The position numbers and the translations under genes were made by a program. DNA of 34,047 bases, taken from positions 1-34,047 of the forward strand of contig PTLH01000010.1 in assembly GCA_002938035.1 (NCBI GenBank). Reading direction: 5' to 3'. Source of the stretch: Alphaproteobacteria bacterium MarineAlpha3_Bin6. GTDB taxonomy: Bacteria > Pseudomonadota > Alphaproteobacteria > Rhodospirillales > UBA2165. This document shows, one piece after another, positions 1 through 8,165 of this stretch (positions are counted from its first letter, which is position 1; each line of letters starts with the position of its first letter). The notes below the pieces were generated by a model. That model was not told the origin of the DNA, did no database searches, and worked only from the letters and a program-made list of their open reading frames with translations.

Positions 1-130
1 TTCCTACTGACATTATCAGATCTCGTTTGGGAAATTTTTTGAATAACGATTAAACACTGGGAGAATTTACCAATGACAAATACACGACGTAAATTCCTTA
101 AGTTTGAGCTGTGCGCTCAATACTTAAAAG

Positions 131-135
131 GGAGG
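131..135 (+). promoter_or_regulatory. Ribosome binding site GGAGG deciding the start at 142
   Basis: GGAGG lies 6 nt before ATG 142. It favours this start over the in-frame ATG at 73, which has its own weaker GGGAG (about 60-64). Confidence 0.6.
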
Positions 136-141
136 TTAACC

Positions 142-1455
142 ATGAACGTGCGTAGTTTATCTCTAACCGCAGTGGCAGCAGCCATTGGCTTTGCCGGGGC
201 GTTGGAAGTAAAAAATGCGTATGCGGCAGAAGAGCAGTTTTTTCCACTATTAGTTTACCGTACGGGGCCATATGCGCCAAGCGGGATACCTGTTGCGAAT
301 GGTTTTCGTGACTACTATGACATGCTCAACAAAAGGGATGGCGGTGTGAATGGTGTTAAGCTGACCTGGGAAGAATGTGAGACCAAATATAACACGAAAT
401 TGGGTGTTGAATGCTATGAGAAGCTAAAAAACAAAGGTAAAACAGCCCTGATCAATCCGTTCTCTACTGGCATAACCTACCAACTCATCCCAAAAGCGAG
501 CGTCGATAAGATCCCGATCTTTTCCATGGGTTACGGCCGTACGTCAGCTGCCGATGGAACTATTTTTCCATGGATATTTAACTTTCCAACCACTTACTGG
601 AGCCAAGCTTCTGCTGTTGTACGTTACATTAGTAGCCAGGAGGGTGGGCTAGGTAATCTCAAGGGTAAGAAGATTGCCCATGTTTACCACAATTCGGCGT
701 ACGGCAAAGAAGCCAACCCAACATTGGATGCTCTTTCCAAGAAGTTTGGTTTCGAGTTGATCAAGCTCGCTGTTGATCATCCGGGGCAGGAGCAAAAGGC
801 GACTTGGCTGCAAATCAGACGTAAAAAGCCCGATTGGGTCTTCATGTCTGGATGGGGTGTGATGAACTCGGTGGCGATCAAGGAAGCTGCAAATATAAAG
901 TTTCCAATGGATCATTTCATTGGAAATTGGTGGTCAGGCTCCCATGCCGACGTGCTCCCCGCTGGTAAGAGCTCAATCGGCTACAAGTCTTCCGCTATGC
1001 ACCTTACGGGTACGAATTGGCAGGCTCATAGGGACATAATTAAACATGTGTATGGTGGCGACGCAGCCAAAGCAAAGGCCAATAAGCTGGGCGAAGTTCT
1101 TTACAATCGTGCAATGCTCAATGCCGTGTTTTCTACAGAAGCGGTCCGGACGGCTCAAGGTAAATATGGCAAGAAGGCGTTAACCGGTGAACAGGTGCGC
1201 TGGGGTCTTGAAAATCTGAACCTTACTAAGGCGAGGTTAACCGAGATTGGCCTGGGTGGTTTTACTAATCCTGTCAAGGTGTCGTGTTCAGATCACGAAA
1301 CTGGCGGACCCATACACATCCAGCAATGGGATGGTCAGAAATGGAATAAGGTTTCTGATTGGATCAAACCGTTCAAAGATGTTGTATGGCCCATGGTTAA
1401 GTCGGCCTCAGCCAAATACGCCGCAGAGAACAATATTAAGCCGCGCACTTGTTAG
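142..1455 (+). CDS. ABC transporter periplasmic substrate-binding protein (branched-chain amino acid type)
   Basis: Binds a small organic ligand in the periplasm and delivers it to an ABC permease; the ligand is unknown. The 437-residue protein starts with a Sec-type signal peptide: positive MNVR, a hydrophobic alanine-rich core, and a likely cleavage near AYA at residues 26-28. The rest matches the two-lobed Peripla_BP_6 (LivJ-like) fold, with conserved stretches such as ALINPFSTG, KIAHVYHNSAYGKE and WVFMSGWG. I chose ATG 142 because GGAGG lies 6 nt upstream and it places the signal peptide at the terminus; an in-frame ATG at 73 would add 23 residues. The gene is 3 bp from the next ATPase gene, so they share an operon. 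Permease genes and the LivG ATPase are not in the window and presumably lie upstream. The association with a downstream PaaK-like ligase suggests an aromatic or other carboxylic acid ligand (inference). Confidence 0.9.
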   Translation: MNVRSLSLTAVAAAIGFAGALEVKNAYAAEEQFFPLLVYRTGPYAPSGIPVANGFRDYYDMLNKRDGGVNGVKLTWEECETKYNTKLGVECYEKLKNKGKTALINPFSTGITYQLIPKASVDKIPIFSMGYGRTSAADGTIFPWIFNFPTTYWSQASAVVRYISSQEGGLGNLKGKKIAHVYHNSAYGKEANPTLDALSKKFGFELIKLAVDHPGQEQKATWLQIRRKKPDWVFMSGWGVMNSVAIKEAANIKFPMDHFIGNWWSGSHADVLPAGKSSIGYKSSAMHLTGTNWQAHRDIIKHVYGGDAAKAKANKLGEVLYNRAMLNAVFSTEAVRTAQGKYGKKALTGEQVRWGLENLNLTKARLTEIGLGGFTNPVKVSCSDHETGGPIHIQQWDGQKWNKVSDWIKPFKDVVWPMVKSASAKYAAENNIKPRTC

Positions 1456-1458
1456 CTG

Positions 1459-2304
1459 ATGGATCAACCAACCTCTTATGAGGAAGATAAAGTAAATGTA
1501 GACAAGCGCTCCTTCTTAGCTGTTAACAACATTGAGGTGATCTATAATCACGTCATTTTGGTGCTGAAGGGAGTGTCATTAATGGTACCCGAGGGGGGCG
1601 TAGTAGCCCTCCTCGGAGCCAACGGTGCCGGTAAAACTACTACGTTAAAGGCTATCTCTAACCTTCTTCAGGCAGAGCGAGGCGAAGTAACCAAAGGTTC
1701 CATTAAAATAATGGGTGAGAGGGTTGACGCCCTAACGCCAAACGAACTCGTGCGCCGTGGGGTCATTCAGGTCATGGAAGGACGCCATAGTTTTGAACAT
1801 TTGACAGTCGAAGAGAATTTATTAACTGGCGCTTACACGAGGCGTGATAGTAAAGCGATCATTAATTCTGATATTGAAAAAGTTTATCATTATTTCCCGC
1901 GTCTTAAAGAGAGACGAACCAGTCAGGCAGGTTACACGTCGGGTGGCGAGCAACAGATGATGGTTATTGGTCGGGCCTTGATGGCTAAACCAAAAATGAT
2001 TCTGTTGGATGAACCGTCGATGGGTTTAGCTCCGCAACTGGTTGAGGAAATATTCACGATTATCACTGACCTCAACAAAAAAGAGGGTGTCAGTTTCTTA
2101 CTTGCTGAACAAAACACCATGGTTGCGCTTCGACATGCGGAATATGGTTACATTTTGGAAAATGGCCGGGTTGTCATGGACGGCGACGCCGATCATCTGC
2201 GCGAAAACGAGGACGTTAAAGAGTTCTATTTGGGTCTTAATTCAGGCGGCAAAAAAAGTTTTCGGGATGTCAAAAACTACCGTCGGCGTAAACGATGGCT
2301 TTAA
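1459..2304 (+). CDS. LivF-like ABC transporter ATP-binding protein
   Basis: ATPase subunit that powers uptake of the ligand bound by the upstream protein. It has Walker A GANGAGKTT (residues 53-61), the ABC signature TSGGEQQ (160-166) and Walker B ILLDEPS (181-187), and the overall pattern of the LivF family (VNNIEVIYN near the start, QVMEGRHSFEHLTVEENL in the middle). At 281 residues it is longer than typical LivF (about 235). The extra length is an N-terminal stretch of about 18 residues and a basic C-terminal tail ending in YRRRKRWL; from memory, similar tails occur in LivF proteins encoded beside PaaK-like ligases. ATG 1459 follows the upstream stop by 3 bp and has no clear Shine-Dalgarno, so it is probably translationally coupled. 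The ligase gene starts 21 bp downstream. Confidence 0.92.
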   Translation: MDQPTSYEEDKVNVDKRSFLAVNNIEVIYNHVILVLKGVSLMVPEGGVVALLGANGAGKTTTLKAISNLLQAERGEVTKGSIKIMGERVDALTPNELVRRGVIQVMEGRHSFEHLTVEENLLTGAYTRRDSKAIINSDIEKVYHYFPRLKERRTSQAGYTSGGEQQMMVIGRALMAKPKMILLDEPSMGLAPQLVEEIFTIITDLNKKEGVSFLLAEQNTMVALRHAEYGYILENGRVVMDGDADHLRENEDVKEFYLGLNSGGKKSFRDVKNYRRRKRWL

Positions 2305-2325
2305 ACATAATCAAGGATAAAATCT

Positions 2326-3585
2326 ATGTCTTTGAATACTAAATTTTATGACAACTTGGAAATCCGACCACCGGAAGAGCGCGAAAGGGCGCTATTCGCG
2401 GCACTCCCATATTTTATTTCTGAAGCGCAAACCAAGTCCCCTTACTTTGGGCGCGTTCTAAAGGGTGTGAACGGGATCGAAATTAACAGCCGTGAAGCAC
2501 TTACCTCATTGCCAGTAACACGAAAATCTGACTTGCTTAATCTCCAGAGAGAAAACTTACCATTCGGCGGACTTACCACCTGTAAACCGGGAAAGTTAAA
2601 AAGGATATATCAATCACCTGGACCAATTTATGACCCTGAAGGTTACGGTGATGATTGGTGGGGTGCCGCCCGTTCCTTATATGCAGCAGGTTTCCGAGCG
2701 GGAGATATTCTTCACAATTCTTTTGCCTATCATTTAACGCCGGCTGGTTCGATATTGGAAACCGGTGCGGCAAAGGTTGGTTGCGCAGTCGTGCCGGCTG
2801 GTGTCGGTAATACAGAACTTCAGGTCCGCGCCATCGCCGATATCAAGCCCACAGGATATGCTGGCACACCTTCATTTCTGGTCACATTATTGGACAAGGC
2901 AATTGAGTTAGGTGAAGACATTACGACTTTGAGTAAAGCGGTTGTCGGCGGGGAAGCACTTCCACCATCACTGCGCAAAAATATTGAAGGCCGAGGTGTC
3001 GGTTGTGTTCAAATTTATGCTAGTGCTGATCTGGGCTGTATTGGCTATGAATCTGAAGCCTGCGATGGTCTAATTGTGGAAGAACGGTTGATCATTGAAA
3101 TCGTCCGACCGGGGACCAATGAAACGGTTCCCGAAGGCGATGTCGGTGAAGTAGTAGCAACAATGTTCGTTCCCGAATATCCGCTGATCCGGTTTGGGAC
3201 CGGCGACCTTTCGGCGGTCATGCCGGGGGTTAGTCCGTGTGGTCGCACCAACATGCGGCTGAAGGGATGGATGGGTCGTGCCGATCAAACGACAAAGGTC
3301 AAGGGTATGTTTGTCCATCCTTCTCAAATTGCCGATGTAATTAAGCGTCATCCGGAAATAATGAAAGCACGTCTTGTTGTTGACCAGCGTGACGGTATCG
3401 ATGTTATGACTTTGAATTGTGAAGTCGAAGGCGCTTCCCAACTAGCTGGGGATAAAACGAGACTGGATGCAATTATTTCCTCTATACAAACTGTGTGTAA
3501 ATTAAAAGGTGAGGTATGCTTTGCCGAACCGGTGAGCCTCCCAAACGACGGCAAAGTAATTGACGATATGAGAAAGTACGATTGA
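2326..3585 (+). CDS. Phenylacetate-CoA ligase-like (PaaK-type) adenylate-forming protein
   Basis: Predicted cytoplasmic ANL-superfamily protein that would activate a carboxylic acid as acyl-AMP and then acyl-CoA. The 419-residue length, the YAGTPSFL segment, the RFGTGDLS core motif and the C-terminal AMP-binding_C-like end (KVKGMFVHPSQIADVIKRHPE) match the PaaK family. Oddly, the usual TSGTTGxP phosphate-binding loop is replaced by QSPGPIYDPEG (residues 96-106), as in a PaaK-like subfamily that travels with LivF/LivJ genes (recalled, not searched). Activity as a classic phenylacetate ligase is therefore uncertain. It is the third gene of the uptake operon, which fits trapping the imported acid as a CoA thioester. 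The start at ATG 2326 follows the upstream stop by 21 bp; AAGGAT just upstream could serve as a ribosome binding site. Confidence 0.8.
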   Translation: MSLNTKFYDNLEIRPPEERERALFAALPYFISEAQTKSPYFGRVLKGVNGIEINSREALTSLPVTRKSDLLNLQRENLPFGGLTTCKPGKLKRIYQSPGPIYDPEGYGDDWWGAARSLYAAGFRAGDILHNSFAYHLTPAGSILETGAAKVGCAVVPAGVGNTELQVRAIADIKPTGYAGTPSFLVTLLDKAIELGEDITTLSKAVVGGEALPPSLRKNIEGRGVGCVQIYASADLGCIGYESEACDGLIVEERLIIEIVRPGTNETVPEGDVGEVVATMFVPEYPLIRFGTGDLSAVMPGVSPCGRTNMRLKGWMGRADQTTKVKGMFVHPSQIADVIKRHPEIMKARLVVDQRDGIDVMTLNCEVEGASQLAGDKTRLDAIISSIQTVCKLKGEVCFAEPVSLPNDGKVIDDMRKYD

Positions 3586-3651
3586 ACTGCCTGGTTCTTT
3601 TTGCCTTCACCGTGGAATAGAGAAACATTAGAAATTAAACTAATAATTGTT

Positions 3652-3657
3652 CAGGAG
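3652..3657 (+). promoter_or_regulatory. Ribosome binding site CAGGAG for the M24-like gene
   Basis: CAGGAG ends 8 nt before ATG 3666. It overlaps the alternative GTG at 3657, so ATG 3666 is the better start. Confidence 0.5.
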
Positions 3658-3665
3658 TGGTTGCC

Positions 3666-4880
3666 ATGACGTCTATGTCGGAACGCATCAACAAGCCTAT
3701 TTCAACAGTAGAAATGGAAAGAAGGTGGGGGGCGGTTCGTGCTGTGATGGAATCCGAAGGCATTGATGTTCTTTTGATGCAGAGTAACAACGATCACATG
3801 GGTGGTTACACGAAGTATTTTACGGATATGCCGGCCACAAATGGGTATCCAAACACGGTGGTTTTCCCACGTGATAACTACATGACCAAAATTAACCAAG
3901 GCCCCTTTAATCTGGACCGTGAACTTGATCCGACTGGCTCTGATGGGATAAATCGCGGTGTCAAACGTTTGATGACGACACCATCTTTTGAATCGGCACC
4001 GTATACGCGTAAGTATGATCCTGAACTGGCTTGTAAGGCTTTGAAACCCTACGAGAACGGTAAGGTCGGTTTGGTTGGAACATATCAAATGTCATCTGCA
4101 ATGGTAGATTATGTGAGGGAACAGTATCCAAACGCCACGTACGTCGAGTTTTCTGACGCAATTGACCGCATTAAGGTCATTAAAAGTGAAGAAGAAATCG
4201 AATTTATAAGAGAAACAGCGGCTCAACAGGATGCCTCCATGCAGGCAGTGATAAATGAAATAAAACCGGGGATGAAAGATTCAGATGTGGCCGCGGTAGC
4301 ACTGTATGAAGGGCACAAGTTGGGTAGTGAGCAGGGAATTTATCTATGTCAATCCTACACATATGGTGAACCCGCTGCTATTGGACCCCGCCATAATCAG
4401 AATAGAGAGATTGGGGAAGGTGACATATTCAACATGTTGGTGGAGAATAACGGGGCTGGAGGATTTTTTACTGAGATTGGGAGAACCATTGTTGTCGGTG
4501 AAGCACCTAAAGGTGCGGTACGGGAATTGGAATTGGAATTGCAATTCACGTTGGAAGCTCAGCGGTTAACCTTAGATTTACTTAAGCCAGGCACTGCTTG
4601 TCCGGAAGTCTGGAATACATTCAATCAATTCATGCGCGACAATGGCCGTGAGGAGGAAACTCGCCTCTATTGTCATGGCCAAGGCTATGATCTCGTGGAA
4701 CGCCCACTCGTCCGCCACGACGAGCCTATGACCATTGAGAAGGGTATGAATATGGTATGTCATCCTGGCCACATGACGAGTAACATTTTTTCTTGGATTT
4801 GCGACAACTACATTATTGGTGGGAACGGCCCTGGCGAATGTATTCACAAGCTACCCCAGAAAATTTACCAAGTCGGTTAG
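3666..4880 (+). CDS. Creatinase/Xaa-Pro peptidase (M24) fold protein lacking metal ligands
   Basis: 404-residue protein with an N-terminal creatinase-like domain (to about residue 145) and a C-terminal pita-bread M24 domain beginning near KSEEEIEFIRETA. Canonical M24 metallopeptidases bind two metals through Asp, Asp, His, Glu, Glu. Here the corresponding sites read ENN (260-262), TEIGRT (Glu270), CHGQG (His337), CHPG (His366) and CDNY, so only the His is clearly kept. Creatinase also lacks metals and has a comparable GAHNP...YYTALERT segment, which resembles GPRHNQN...FFTEIGRT here. A C-N bond hydrolase or a non-peptidase role is therefore more likely than Xaa-Pro peptidase; the substrate is unknown. 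It lies 80 bp after the PaaK-like gene and 97 bp before the GMC gene, probably in the same operon. Confidence 0.82.
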   Translation: MTSMSERINKPISTVEMERRWGAVRAVMESEGIDVLLMQSNNDHMGGYTKYFTDMPATNGYPNTVVFPRDNYMTKINQGPFNLDRELDPTGSDGINRGVKRLMTTPSFESAPYTRKYDPELACKALKPYENGKVGLVGTYQMSSAMVDYVREQYPNATYVEFSDAIDRIKVIKSEEEIEFIRETAAQQDASMQAVINEIKPGMKDSDVAAVALYEGHKLGSEQGIYLCQSYTYGEPAAIGPRHNQNREIGEGDIFNMLVENNGAGGFFTEIGRTIVVGEAPKGAVRELELELQFTLEAQRLTLDLLKPGTACPEVWNTFNQFMRDNGREEETRLYCHGQGYDLVERPLVRHDEPMTIEKGMNMVCHPGHMTSNIFSWICDNYIIGGNGPGECIHKLPQKIYQVG

Positions 4881-4977
4881 TGTGCTTCAATTCAAGACAC
4901 ATGCTTGACCCGAGCCTTAGACAAATTGTATTGGCACGCTTGTTAGTAATTACGAAAATTCTCACTTAGGGGACAAA

Positions 4978-6585
4978 ATGGAAACGGAATCCATGTTTGA
5001 TTATATCATTGTAGGGGCAGGAAGTGCAGGTTGTGTCCTTGCTAATCGTTTGACGGCATCGGGCCACCATAAGGTGTTGCTTCTTGAAGCAGGTGGTGAG
5101 GATAATCATTTTTGGGTTCATATTCCGCTTGGCTACGGAAAACATTTTACCAACCCAAAGATTAATTGGCTTTATTGGTCGGAGCCCGGTCAAGACTGGT
5201 TAAAACGAAAGATCCGGCAGCCCCGTGGTAAAATTATAGGTGGCACTAGTTCAATTAATGGTCTGGTTTATATGCGGGGCCAAAAGGAAGATTACGACCA
5301 TTGGCGTCAATTGGGCAACACAGGTTGGAGCTATGACGATGTGTTGCCTTACTTCAAGAAATCTCAGGATCAACAAAGGGGTGAGAGTGACTATCACGGT
5401 GTTGGGGGTCCACTTGCTGTTTCTGATCCCATGGATCCACATCCTATGGCCGATGCTTTTATACAGGCGGCACAGGACGCGGGCTACAAACGCAATGATG
5501 ATTTTAATGGAGCCAACCAGGAAGGTTACGGTTATATCCAGTGGACTACACGGAATGGAAGACGTTGCAGTACATCTGTCGGATTTTTAAAACCGGTTCG
5601 TAGCAGACCCAACCTAACTGTTGCCCCCAGAGCATTGGCTAACAGGGTTCTGTTTGATGGAACCAGGGCTATGGGAGTGGAGTATCATCAGAACGGAGGC
5701 GTAAAAAAGGCAACGGCAAAAGGAGAGGTTATCGTATGTACCGGCACCTATAATTCACCTCAACTACTGCAGTTGTCTGGAATTGGTCCTGCAGAACACC
5801 TGCGGGGCTATGGGATCGATGTAGTGGCCGATAGATCTCGGGTGGGCGATAACCTGCAAGACCATGTTAATTGCCCTTTGATGTACCGGTTAAATAAGCC
5901 CTTTACCGCTAACGATATTTTGAACCGCTGGAGTGTCCGAATTTCCCAGGGTTTGCAGTATGTATTTCAACGTCGTGGCCTGCTCGGTATGGGTGCTGCT
6001 TATGCCGGCGGTTACATGAAAGTTGCTTCTAACACTTCAACACCGGACATCCAGAATTTACTTATGCTATTTAGTGCGGAAGACGTTGGGGGACCAATTG
6101 ATCCCTTCCCGGGATGTGGAGTATATGTTGTGTTACTGAGACCTGAGAGCCGAGGGACTGTGATGATCTCGTCTGCAGAACCAACTAACCCACCGAAAAT
6201 TATACCAAACTACATGACCGTATTAAAGGACAGAGAAACTCTAATTAAGGCGCTCAGAAAAACGCGTGAGATAATGAGCCAAACCGCCGTGCAACAGTAT
6301 ATTGTTGAGGAAGTTAGACCTGGTCCAGAATGTGTTAGTGACGAGGGTATCTTGGAGTATCTCGAAAACAATGGTCGCACTAGCTATCACCCGGTTGGCA
6401 CTTGCCGTATGGGGACTGATGACGAAGCAGTGGTTGATCCGCGACTGCGTGTAAATGGGGTTCAAGGGCTGCGGGTAGTGGATGCATCTATAATGCCCAC
6501 TCTCGTTTCAGGAAATACGAATGCTCCTACCATTATGATAGCTGAAAAAGCGTCTGATATGATTTTAGAGGACGCAAAAACATAA
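4978..6585 (+). CDS. GMC-family FAD-dependent alcohol dehydrogenase (choline dehydrogenase-like)
   Basis: Oxidises an alcohol to an aldehyde or acid using FAD. The 535-residue protein has the N-terminal dinucleotide-binding motif GAGSAG (residues 13-18) followed by LLLEAGGED, the GMC signature region PRGKIIGGTSSINGLVYMRG, and the C-terminal active-site pair His471 (SYHPVGTCRMG) and Asn515 (SGNTNAPT). Their 44-residue spacing matches choline oxidase. No signal peptide or membrane segment is visible. ATG 4978 has AGGGGA about 6 nt upstream. Family members act on choline, glucose, polyethylene glycol, 3-hydroxypropionate and others; the sequence alone does not set the substrate. Position in the uptake operon suggests it works on the imported compound or its product (inference). 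Confidence 0.93.
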   Translation: METESMFDYIIVGAGSAGCVLANRLTASGHHKVLLLEAGGEDNHFWVHIPLGYGKHFTNPKINWLYWSEPGQDWLKRKIRQPRGKIIGGTSSINGLVYMRGQKEDYDHWRQLGNTGWSYDDVLPYFKKSQDQQRGESDYHGVGGPLAVSDPMDPHPMADAFIQAAQDAGYKRNDDFNGANQEGYGYIQWTTRNGRRCSTSVGFLKPVRSRPNLTVAPRALANRVLFDGTRAMGVEYHQNGGVKKATAKGEVIVCTGTYNSPQLLQLSGIGPAEHLRGYGIDVVADRSRVGDNLQDHVNCPLMYRLNKPFTANDILNRWSVRISQGLQYVFQRRGLLGMGAAYAGGYMKVASNTSTPDIQNLLMLFSAEDVGGPIDPFPGCGVYVVLLRPESRGTVMISSAEPTNPPKIIPNYMTVLKDRETLIKALRKTREIMSQTAVQQYIVEEVRPGPECVSDEGILEYLENNGRTSYHPVGTCRMGTDDEAVVDPRLRVNGVQGLRVVDASIMPTLVSGNTNAPTIMIAEKASDMILEDAKT

Positions 6586-6662
6586 TTTTTACTGAAAGCT
6601 TGAGCTAACTGCCGTTTGCGGTGACCTTTTAGATCAACGCTAATGTTGCCGTCATTTTTAAG

Positions 6663-8012
6663 ATGTATCCTTCTAAATCATATAGCTCCGATCGAAAATA
6701 TATTTTCCAAATGATCCCCTTCTTTTATGGATGGGTTGTTGTCGCTATTGCCTTTATTACCCTCGGTATTGGTGTCAACGCTAGAACATTTTTCTCCCTC
6801 TTATTTGCGCCGATCCTCGAAGAGTTCCAGTGGGACAGGGCAACGATTGCCGCTACATTTTCTGTTGGTTTCGTTGCTGCCACAGTATTGGCTCCCCTCG
6901 TGGGGTCTATGATGGATAAGTTTGGGCCACGGTTCGTTATACCATTGGGAGCCACGATTACCGCTTCGGGTTTCATTTTAGCTACCTACGCAAAATTACC
7001 GTGGCATTTTTATATGACCCTCGGTCTCATGGTTGTCGGGGGTTCACTCTTTATCAACTATATGGGTCATACCGCTTTTCTACCAAACTGGTTCAGTCGC
7101 CGAAGGGGGCTGGCCATGGGAATTGCTTTTTCGGGCGTTGGATGTGGTTCTATTACTTTGTTGCCCTGGGCGCAGCACGCAATCGAAACGGAAGGTTGGC
7201 GACAAACGAGTGTGACGATTGCGATTGTCTTACTCGTCGTGTTGGTCCCCTTAAACGCGATTTTCCAGCGCCGACGGCCGATGGACCTGGGTCTTGAGCC
7301 GGATGGTGTGACATCGGTTTCTAAAGAAGTTGATTCTGTTGATTCGCCAACAGAGATTGAAGACCCCACAGTTGTCGATAAGGAATGGGTAGCAACTGAA
7401 TGGACCGTAAAAAAGGCTATCAAAACTAGCCGTTATTGGTGGTTGATGGCGTCATATAGTACAGCATTATATATCTGGTACGCTGTCCAAGTGCATCAAA
7501 CGAGGTACTTGATTGATGTGGGAATATCCGCTGAAACGGCTGCACTAGTTTTGGGTTTGGTCGGGCTCTCTGGTGTCATAGGCCAGATTGGTGTTGGCTA
7601 TTTTTCGGATCGGGTTGGCCGGGAGTGGGGTTGGACCGTTAGTCTTCTGGGATTCCTCATGACTTATGTATTGTTGATACTAATTTCGATTTGGCCAAAG
7701 GAATGGCTAATGTATTTGATGGCCTGTCTACAGGGTCTCCTGGGTTATGGAATGGCTTCGGTATTTGCATCCGTTCCTGCGGAGTTATTTGCTGGAAGGC
7801 GTTACGGGACAATTTTTGGAATACTCGGGGCATTTGCTGGGATGGGTGCTGCGTTCGGCCCGTGGATCACAGGTTGGTTATATGATCAAACTGGAAATTA
7901 TAACGTTTCTTTTTGTGTGGCGGTCGTTATGTGTTTGGTCTCAATTTTCACAATGTGGTTGGCAGGACCCCGCAAGGTACGCTTGGTGGCTGGTCAAGTT
8001 CCCAGAGACTAA
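6663..8012 (+). CDS. MFS transporter, oxalate/formate antiporter (OFA)-like
   Basis: Inner-membrane carrier of about 12 helices, 449 residues, with a hydrophilic central loop at about residues 205-250 (acidic, SVSKEVDSVDSPTEIEDP). The N-terminal FYGWVVVAIAF, the NWFSRRRGLAMGIAFSG segment and a second-half GYFSDRVGREWG motif are typical of the OFA/monocarboxylate branch. The likely substrate is an organic anion, probably connected with the preceding GMC dehydrogenase 77 bp upstream. No good Shine-Dalgarno precedes ATG 6663; an in-frame ATG at 6711 just before the first helix (MIPFFYGW) is a reasonable alternative. It ends the plus-strand operon and is convergent with the FAH-family gene. Confidence 0.9.
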   Translation: MYPSKSYSSDRKYIFQMIPFFYGWVVVAIAFITLGIGVNARTFFSLLFAPILEEFQWDRATIAATFSVGFVAATVLAPLVGSMMDKFGPRFVIPLGATITASGFILATYAKLPWHFYMTLGLMVVGGSLFINYMGHTAFLPNWFSRRRGLAMGIAFSGVGCGSITLLPWAQHAIETEGWRQTSVTIAIVLLVVLVPLNAIFQRRRPMDLGLEPDGVTSVSKEVDSVDSPTEIEDPTVVDKEWVATEWTVKKAIKTSRYWWLMASYSTALYIWYAVQVHQTRYLIDVGISAETAALVLGLVGLSGVIGQIGVGYFSDRVGREWGWTVSLLGFLMTYVLLILISIWPKEWLMYLMACLQGLLGYGMASVFASVPAELFAGRRYGTIFGILGAFAGMGAAFGPWITGWLYDQTGNYNVSFCVAVVMCLVSIFTMWLAGPRKVRLVAGQVPRD

Positions 8013-8165
8013 ATTTTACATCGAGTTTTTAAATGGTCCGGAATTTATGCTTGTTGCTTATGTGCTGAATATTATTTAATGGCATAGGATACCCTGGTCC
8101 CGCCCGAAAGACGAATGTGACGTTCTGCCATATTCAGCCATGAGATAACACGGCTAGTCGAAATT

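Noticed and set aside
3666-4880. DddP-type DMSP lyase (an M24-fold enzyme), suggested by the acuI/prpE pair elsewhere
   Set aside because: DddP keeps its metal-binding acidic residues, whereas this protein has lost most of them, and the N-terminal region does not resemble DddP as I recall it.
4978-6585. Specific naming as choline dehydrogenase (BetA) or 3-hydroxypropionate dehydrogenase (DddA)
   Set aside because: GMC active-site residues are shared across many substrates, and no betaine or DMSP genes are adjacent.
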